A stretch of 64,000 bases of DNA from assembly GCA_035576005.1 (NCBI GenBank), contig DATLXH010000191.1:42398-106397 (forward strand). The letters run 5' to 3'. Below, one piece after another: positions 60,483 to 64,000 of the stretch. The notes under the pieces were generated by a model. The model was not told the DNA's origin and made no database searches. It saw nothing but the letters and a program-made list of their open reading frames with translations. Within the stretch, counting starts at the first letter, position 1. Each line of letters opens with the position of its first letter. This stretch comes from DATLXH01 sp035576005 (lineage in GTDB: Bacteria > Acidobacteriota > Thermoanaerobaculia > Gp7-AA8). A program made the position numbers and the translations under genes.

Positions 60483-60498
60483 GGAGACGGGTGTACTG

Positions 60499-60561
60499 AA
60501 ACGACGGTGTCGCGTGACAGACAAGAGTGTCTGTCCTACATTCCCGACACCGTCGTTTTTA
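60499..60561 (+). terminator. lptE/rpsT terminator with a dispersed palindrome in its loop
   Basis: ACGACGGTGTCG (60501-60512) pairs with CGACACCGTCGT (60545-60556), followed by TTTTA. The loop is the dispersed GACAGACAAGAGTGTCTGTC palindrome (60514-60533), so the repeat appears to have inserted into a working terminator. Confidence 0.7.
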
Positions 60562-60831
60562 TTACTTCGCGGAGGTGCGTTTGACGGCGGCAGCCAGGCG
60601 CGACTTGTAACGGTCGGCAGTGTTCTTCCGGATGATCTTCTTCTTGGCGGCCTTGTCGATCTCCGAAAAGCTGGTGCTCAGGATCTCAGCCTTCGCTGCG
60701 TCCTCGCCAGTCTCGATTCCTGCGCGCGTCTTCTTGAGGGCGCCGCGGAGCCTCGAGATTCCAGCCCTGTTCCGTGTCCGTGCTTTCTCGGCCTGACGCT
60801 GCTGTTTTTCGGCCGATCGTGTGTTTGCCAT
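60562..60831 (-). CDS. rpsT: 30S ribosomal protein S20
   Basis: 89 residues. MANTRSAEKQQRQAEKARTRNRAGISRLRG, SFSEIDKAAKKKIIRKNTADRYKSRLA. The Lys/Arg-rich helical S20 pattern is complete. AGGAG lies ~8 nt upstream. It binds 16S rRNA early in 30S assembly. It is convergent with lptE and shares the bidirectional hairpin between them. Confidence 0.97.
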   Translation of the reverse strand: MANTRSAEKQQRQAEKARTRNRAGISRLRGALKKTRAGIETGEDAAKAEILSTSFSEIDKAAKKKIIRKNTADRYKSRLAAAVKRTSAK

Positions 60832-60877
60832 CGAATTCTTCTCCTGTGTTCTAGTCCCGACTATGAGGCGGGACGGT

Positions 60878-61705
60878 CTATTGTGCGTCGATTCCCAGCG
60901 ATTTCAACTTCTGTCGCGCGAGGCTGGCTTCCTGGGTGGTTGAATGTTCGTGAACCACATATTGCAGTTGCACGATTCCCTGTGCTTTCTGGCCCGTCTC
61001 GATGTAGGACAGTCCCTTCTTGAGAAGAGCTCCCGAAACCTTGGCAGACTTCGGAAAGCGGGTAATGACGCTGTCAAACTGTTCGATGGCCTCGCGATAT
61101 TTCTTCTGCGAAAACAGGGACTCTCCGATCCAGTAGAGGGCGTTGTCGGAGAGGTCGGTGTTCGGATTCGATTTGAGATAGTCGGAGAAGCCTGCGATCG
61201 CCAGGTCGTAGTTGCCTCGCTGGTAATCGCGGAAAGCGCCCTGATAGGTCTGGAGGGGGTCCTGACCAGCTGGTGACGCCGGCGCGGGAGGAGCCTGAAC
61301 GGTAACCTCGTCCGCCATCGGCTGCCCGGTGGTTGCCTGCTGTTGCGCCGCCCTGATCATCTTGAGCTCGTCCACATCACGCTGGACGCCTGTCAACTGC
61401 TGAACGATCTTGTCGATGCGGTAGTTGCTCTGTTCGATCGATCCCTGCGTGTTCTGGAGTTTTTCGTCCATCTGATCGATCTTGACCGTCACGTCAGCTG
61501 CTGATTTAAGAATGGTGGTCGTCTGCTGCGCGAGGCGGCTGTTGACCTTCTCCACCTCATCCTTGCTGCTGGCCTCGCGCTTGAGAGCCGCGACATCGTC
61601 CTGCACGTCGGAGATCTGGTTGCTCAATTTCTGAAGATCGGATGACGACACACAGGCTGAAAGGAGAAGTGTAGTGAATAGCAGGGGGGCCGATCGTTTC
61701 ATCAC
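60878..61705 (-). CDS. cpoB: Tol-Pal system protein CpoB/YbgF, lipoprotein form
   Basis: 275 residues. LLLSACVSSSDLQKLSNQISDVQDDV has a lipobox Cys and then a trimerising coiled coil (about 25-130). A Pro-rich linker follows and C-terminal TPR repeats (YQGAFRDYQRGNYDLAIAGFSDYLKSNPNT, ALYWIGESLFSQKKYREAIEQFD). CpoB coordinates outer-membrane constriction with septal peptidoglycan synthesis. Classical CpoB is soluble periplasmic; the lipobox here predicts membrane anchoring. ATGA overlap with pal. Confidence 0.9.
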   Translation of the reverse strand: MMKRSAPLLFTTLLLSACVSSSDLQKLSNQISDVQDDVAALKREASSKDEVEKVNSRLAQQTTTILKSAADVTVKIDQMDEKLQNTQGSIEQSNYRIDKIVQQLTGVQRDVDELKMIRAAQQQATTGQPMADEVTVQAPPAPASPAGQDPLQTYQGAFRDYQRGNYDLAIAGFSDYLKSNPNTDLSDNALYWIGESLFSQKKYREAIEQFDSVITRFPKSAKVSGALLKKGLSYIETGQKAQGIVQLQYVVHEHSTTQEASLARQKLKSLGIDAQ

Positions 61706-62316
61706 TGTCTCCGAACGAGCACGAGATGCGCCCTTCTGTTGCGTGCCCAGGATGCTTCATTCTGTGCCTGATCGAACGGACGCTCTTCGCCGTAGCTGAC
61801 TGTCCGGATCCGTGAGGCATCGACTCCCAGGGTCACCATGTAATCTTTCGCGGTGTTGGCCCGGCGGTCGCCCAGGGCGAGATTGTATTGCTCAGTGCCA
61901 CGCTCATCACAGTGACCCTCGATGAGGAGATCGAAGTTCCGGTGGGCCTTGAGCCAGGAAGAGGAAACGGCGAGCGCTTCCTGCGCGTCGATCGACAAGG
62001 TGGAAGCGTCATAGAGGAACATGGCGTCCTGGATCCAGCCTCGCTCCTGAGCGAGACGACTTGCTTGCTGGATGTCATCCGGCAGATCTTCTGACGTGAC
62101 GGGCGCGTCTGTCGTCTCCTTGATGAAATCGCGAGGATCTGTGACCGTTGTCGGGACGTCGACGTCGGGAGGCGCGGTGTCAGGATTCGTGCTCGCCGTC
62201 GAGGTGGCGGCGGGGGGCGTGGTCGTGACTTTCTTTTTTGTGCGGCAGGCTGGTGATGCAAGGATGACGACGGCGATCAGCGCAGCGATCGCGGCTCGGC
62301 TGTACGATTGGCTCAT
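61702..62316 (-). CDS. pal: Peptidoglycan-associated lipoprotein Pal
   Basis: 204 residues. Lipobox at SPAC (residues 21-24), a Thr/Pro-rich tether, and an OmpA-like domain with LLIEGHCDERGTEQYNLALGDRRANTAKDYMVTLGVDASRIRTVSYGEERP. The Asp and Arg that bind diaminopimelate are present. It anchors the outer membrane to peptidoglycan and interacts with TolB. Order tolB-pal-cpoB on the minus strand is the conserved one. Confidence 0.94.
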   Translation of the reverse strand: MSQSYSRAAIAALIAVVILASPACRTKKKVTTTPPAATSTASTNPDTAPPDVDVPTTVTDPRDFIKETTDAPVTSEDLPDDIQQASRLAQERGWIQDAMFLYDASTLSIDAQEALAVSSSWLKAHRNFDLLIEGHCDERGTEQYNLALGDRRANTAKDYMVTLGVDASRIRTVSYGEERPFDQAQNEASWARNRRAHLVLVRRQ

Positions 62317-62436
62317 TGAAGCGGACTCCCTTTCAAGATAAACGGCGCATGATAACAGACGGGTTGATGAGGCGGTCGTGATGCTGCTTGAGCTCTGTGA
62401 CGGGATCTTCGTTTGTCGCTTGTGGTTCTGTTTCTC

Positions 62437-63708
62437 TCATTCGAGTGTCTTGGACCAGTCGGGTGCGCTGTTGTCTCCCTGTGTCGTGAGCTGGAGAAGA
62501 TCGCGGCCGTCGCTTCCTACCCGGTAGATCTGCCACTTGCCGCTCCGGTTCGACATGAAGACGATGAATCTGCCGTCGGGCGACCAGGCAGGCTGCTCGT
62601 TCGATCCTTCTCCGGCGATGATCCTGCTTTCAGTCGACGCCATGTCCATGATCCGGATCTGGAAACGGCCATCGACGCGCGAGGTGTAAGCGAGAAGGTC
62701 TCCCTTCGGCGACCAGACGGCATCGTCATTCCAGTCTCCATCAAATGAGATCCTCCGCACGTTCGAGCCCTCCGCGTCCATCACGAAAATCTGCGGAGTG
62801 CCGTTTCGTGACGAGGTGAAGGCGATCTGGCGCCCGGTTGGACTCCAGGATGGGGTCGACTCGATCGATGACGCGGAGGTGAGACGCCGCATCCCGGTGC
62901 CGTCGTCGCGGATGACGTAAATATCGGGATTCCCCCGCACGGATCCGACGAACGCAATCTCTTTCCCGTCAGGGGAGAAGGTCGCCGAGGTGTTGAGGCC
63001 GACTCCGGTCGAGATTCGGAGACGGCCGCCGCCGCGACGATTGACGATGTAGAGGTCGCTCGATTCTTTACCGAACGCTGTATAGACGAGCCGGTCGTTG
63101 TCGGGCGACCAGTCAGGATTGAGGGCGAGCGTGCGGTGAGACGTGATGCGTCGCTGGCTCGAGCCGTCATAGTCCATGAGATAGATCTCTTTCGCTCCGT
63201 CGCGCGACGAGACGAATGCGATCTGAGTCATGAAGATCCCGGGCTGCCCGTTGAAGTAGCGGACCAGATCGTTGGCGAGCGTATGAGCCATCCGGGTGAG
63301 CGCTGCTTCGGTTCCCCGATAGCGTCGCGGCTGAATCTGCACTGTCTTCGTTTTCACGTCGAAAAGTCGCGATTCAACGATGATCTCCTCCCCCTCGCGT
63401 TTCATCGAGAGCTGGAGGAAAGCCTGAGCCCCGGCCGTCTCGGCAGTTTCAATCGAGGGAGCGGTGTATGGCGGCAGGGCAACCAGACGGAAGACTCCCG
63501 AGATCGCGAGGTCGCGCTGAAGAGAGGCAAAGAATGGAGTGCCGATCACGTCGGGGGAAAGTGTCGGGTCGAGTTGAGGAAAGGGAACAGCGAGTCCCAC
63601 TGTCGCCAGCCCTTTGGTGATGTCGGCGCTGACTTGTCCCTGCGCCAGTACGTGACGTGGTCCGATTGCTATCAAGAGCGCGAGCGCGATTGCTGAGGAT
63701 TGGACCAC
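62437..63708 (-). CDS. tolB: Tol-Pal translocation protein TolB
   Basis: 423 residues from GTG 63708, which gives a proper signal peptide (VVQSSAIALALLIAIGPRHVLAQ). The frame runs on to 63858 but only through REP-like hairpins. The N-terminal alpha/beta domain (ITKGLATVGLAVPFPQLDPTLS...LQRDLAISGVF) precedes a six-bladed propeller with repeated FSPDGKEIAF, WSPTGRQIAF and WSPDGRFIVF. It is periplasmic and contacts Pal and TolA. Length and layout are standard. Confidence 0.93.
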   Translation of the reverse strand: MVQSSAIALALLIAIGPRHVLAQGQVSADITKGLATVGLAVPFPQLDPTLSPDVIGTPFFASLQRDLAISGVFRLVALPPYTAPSIETAETAGAQAFLQLSMKREGEEIIVESRLFDVKTKTVQIQPRRYRGTEAALTRMAHTLANDLVRYFNGQPGIFMTQIAFVSSRDGAKEIYLMDYDGSSQRRITSHRTLALNPDWSPDNDRLVYTAFGKESSDLYIVNRRGGGRLRISTGVGLNTSATFSPDGKEIAFVGSVRGNPDIYVIRDDGTGMRRLTSASSIESTPSWSPTGRQIAFTSSRNGTPQIFVMDAEGSNVRRISFDGDWNDDAVWSPKGDLLAYTSRVDGRFQIRIMDMASTESRIIAGEGSNEQPAWSPDGRFIVFMSNRSGKWQIYRVGSDGRDLLQLTTQGDNSAPDWSKTLE

Positions 63709-63744
63709 AGGCAGCGCGGACAGAAAGGATGCGCGACGGCCCCG

Positions 63745-63935
63745 GAGGGGCCAAAACCCTCTCCCCGCCGGGGAGAGGGTGGTCGCGCCAGCGACCGGGA
63801 GAGGGGCCGCGAGAGATACGAAGACCGCGCAGTTCCTACGGGATCGCGAGACTTTCACGCCCCTCTCCCTGCTTCGCTTCGCTCGCTTCCCTCTCCCCGC
63901 CGGGGAGAGGGATACGCCGCTTCGCGGCTCAGACG
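63745..63935. repeat. REP-like hairpin run upstream of tolB
   Basis: CCCTCTCCCCGCCGGGGAGAGGG at 63759 and again near 63890, with CACGCCCCTCTCCCTGCTTCG and its inverse (GGGAGAGGGGC) between. The remaining ~65 bases to the window end hold no identifiable gene part. Confidence 0.65.
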
Positions 63936-64000
63936 GACGCAGATGAAATCGTTCTTTGGGGAGAGTCGATTGCGTACGAGCATCAATAGCAGTCCGTTCA

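Noticed and set aside
1..64000. tRNA and rRNA genes
   Set aside because: Scanned for TTCGA-containing T-arms followed by acceptor stems; all hits lie inside well-supported coding genes.

Overview
The window is a roughly 60% GC bacterial chromosome segment from a Gram-negative (diderm) organism. Envelope genes show this: tolB-pal-cpoB, lptE, a MipA/OmpV-type porin and many Sec signal peptides. Ser/Thr kinases fused to PD40 propellers, hybrid histidine kinases, sigma/zinc-finger anti-sigma/CHAT proteins and a heavy load of dispersed palindromes resemble uncultivated Acidobacteriota-like lineages. That placement is inference; no rRNA or tRNA gene is visible to confirm it.

Layout. 1-5 kb is an accessory/defence-like stretch: a P1-peptidase start, a candidate small RNA, an NYN-domain protein, a gene ending in an integron attC-like site, a DUF429/zinc-ribbon protein and a HEPN-like protein. 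5-11.6 kb carries a complete type I restriction-modification system (hsdR, hsdM, hsdS, minus strand), split between hsdR and hsdM by an IS200-like tyrosine transposase with large palindromic repeats. 12-14.8 kb is a Ser/Thr kinase-PD40 protein. 15-24 kb is a graveyard and nursery of toxin-antitoxin modules (VapBC/FitAB-like, ParE/RelE-like, Phd-PIN), several duplicated and decayed, with a second attC-like site, a 580-residue protein of unknown function and a histidine kinase interrupted by one in-frame UGA. 24-34 kb holds signalling and envelope genes (GGDEF-EAL, hybrid histidine kinase, HExxH protein, PHP protein, MipA-like porin, methyltransferase).

34.2-41 kb is the most interesting unit: a same-strand run of sigma factor, a 1110-residue zinc-finger anti-sigma/TM/TPR/CHAT-protease fusion, a secreted protein, a protein whose frame switches exactly at a G GGA AAA heptamer, and another secreted protein. 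The architecture suggests a trans-envelope, protease-coupled sigma/anti-sigma switch. It recalls the RpoE/TPR-CHAT pairing of type III-E CRISPR but has no CRISPR nearby.

42.8-64 kb is mostly housekeeping: hemW, a thioredoxin-fold protein, an asparaginase, a STAS protein, fabF-acpP, mutS, nagZ, ssb, leuS, lptE, rpsT, cpoB, pal and tolB. A second REP/RAYT unit sits between nagZ and ssb. Several repeat families recur across the window: MITE-like elements with CCCGCATTTCTCACAG ends, REP hairpins, an AGACACTCTTGTCT palindrome and a GGACATTGGAATGTCC palindrome. At least six genes have a -10-like TANNNT box only 6-8 nt before the ATG, implying frequent leaderless transcription.
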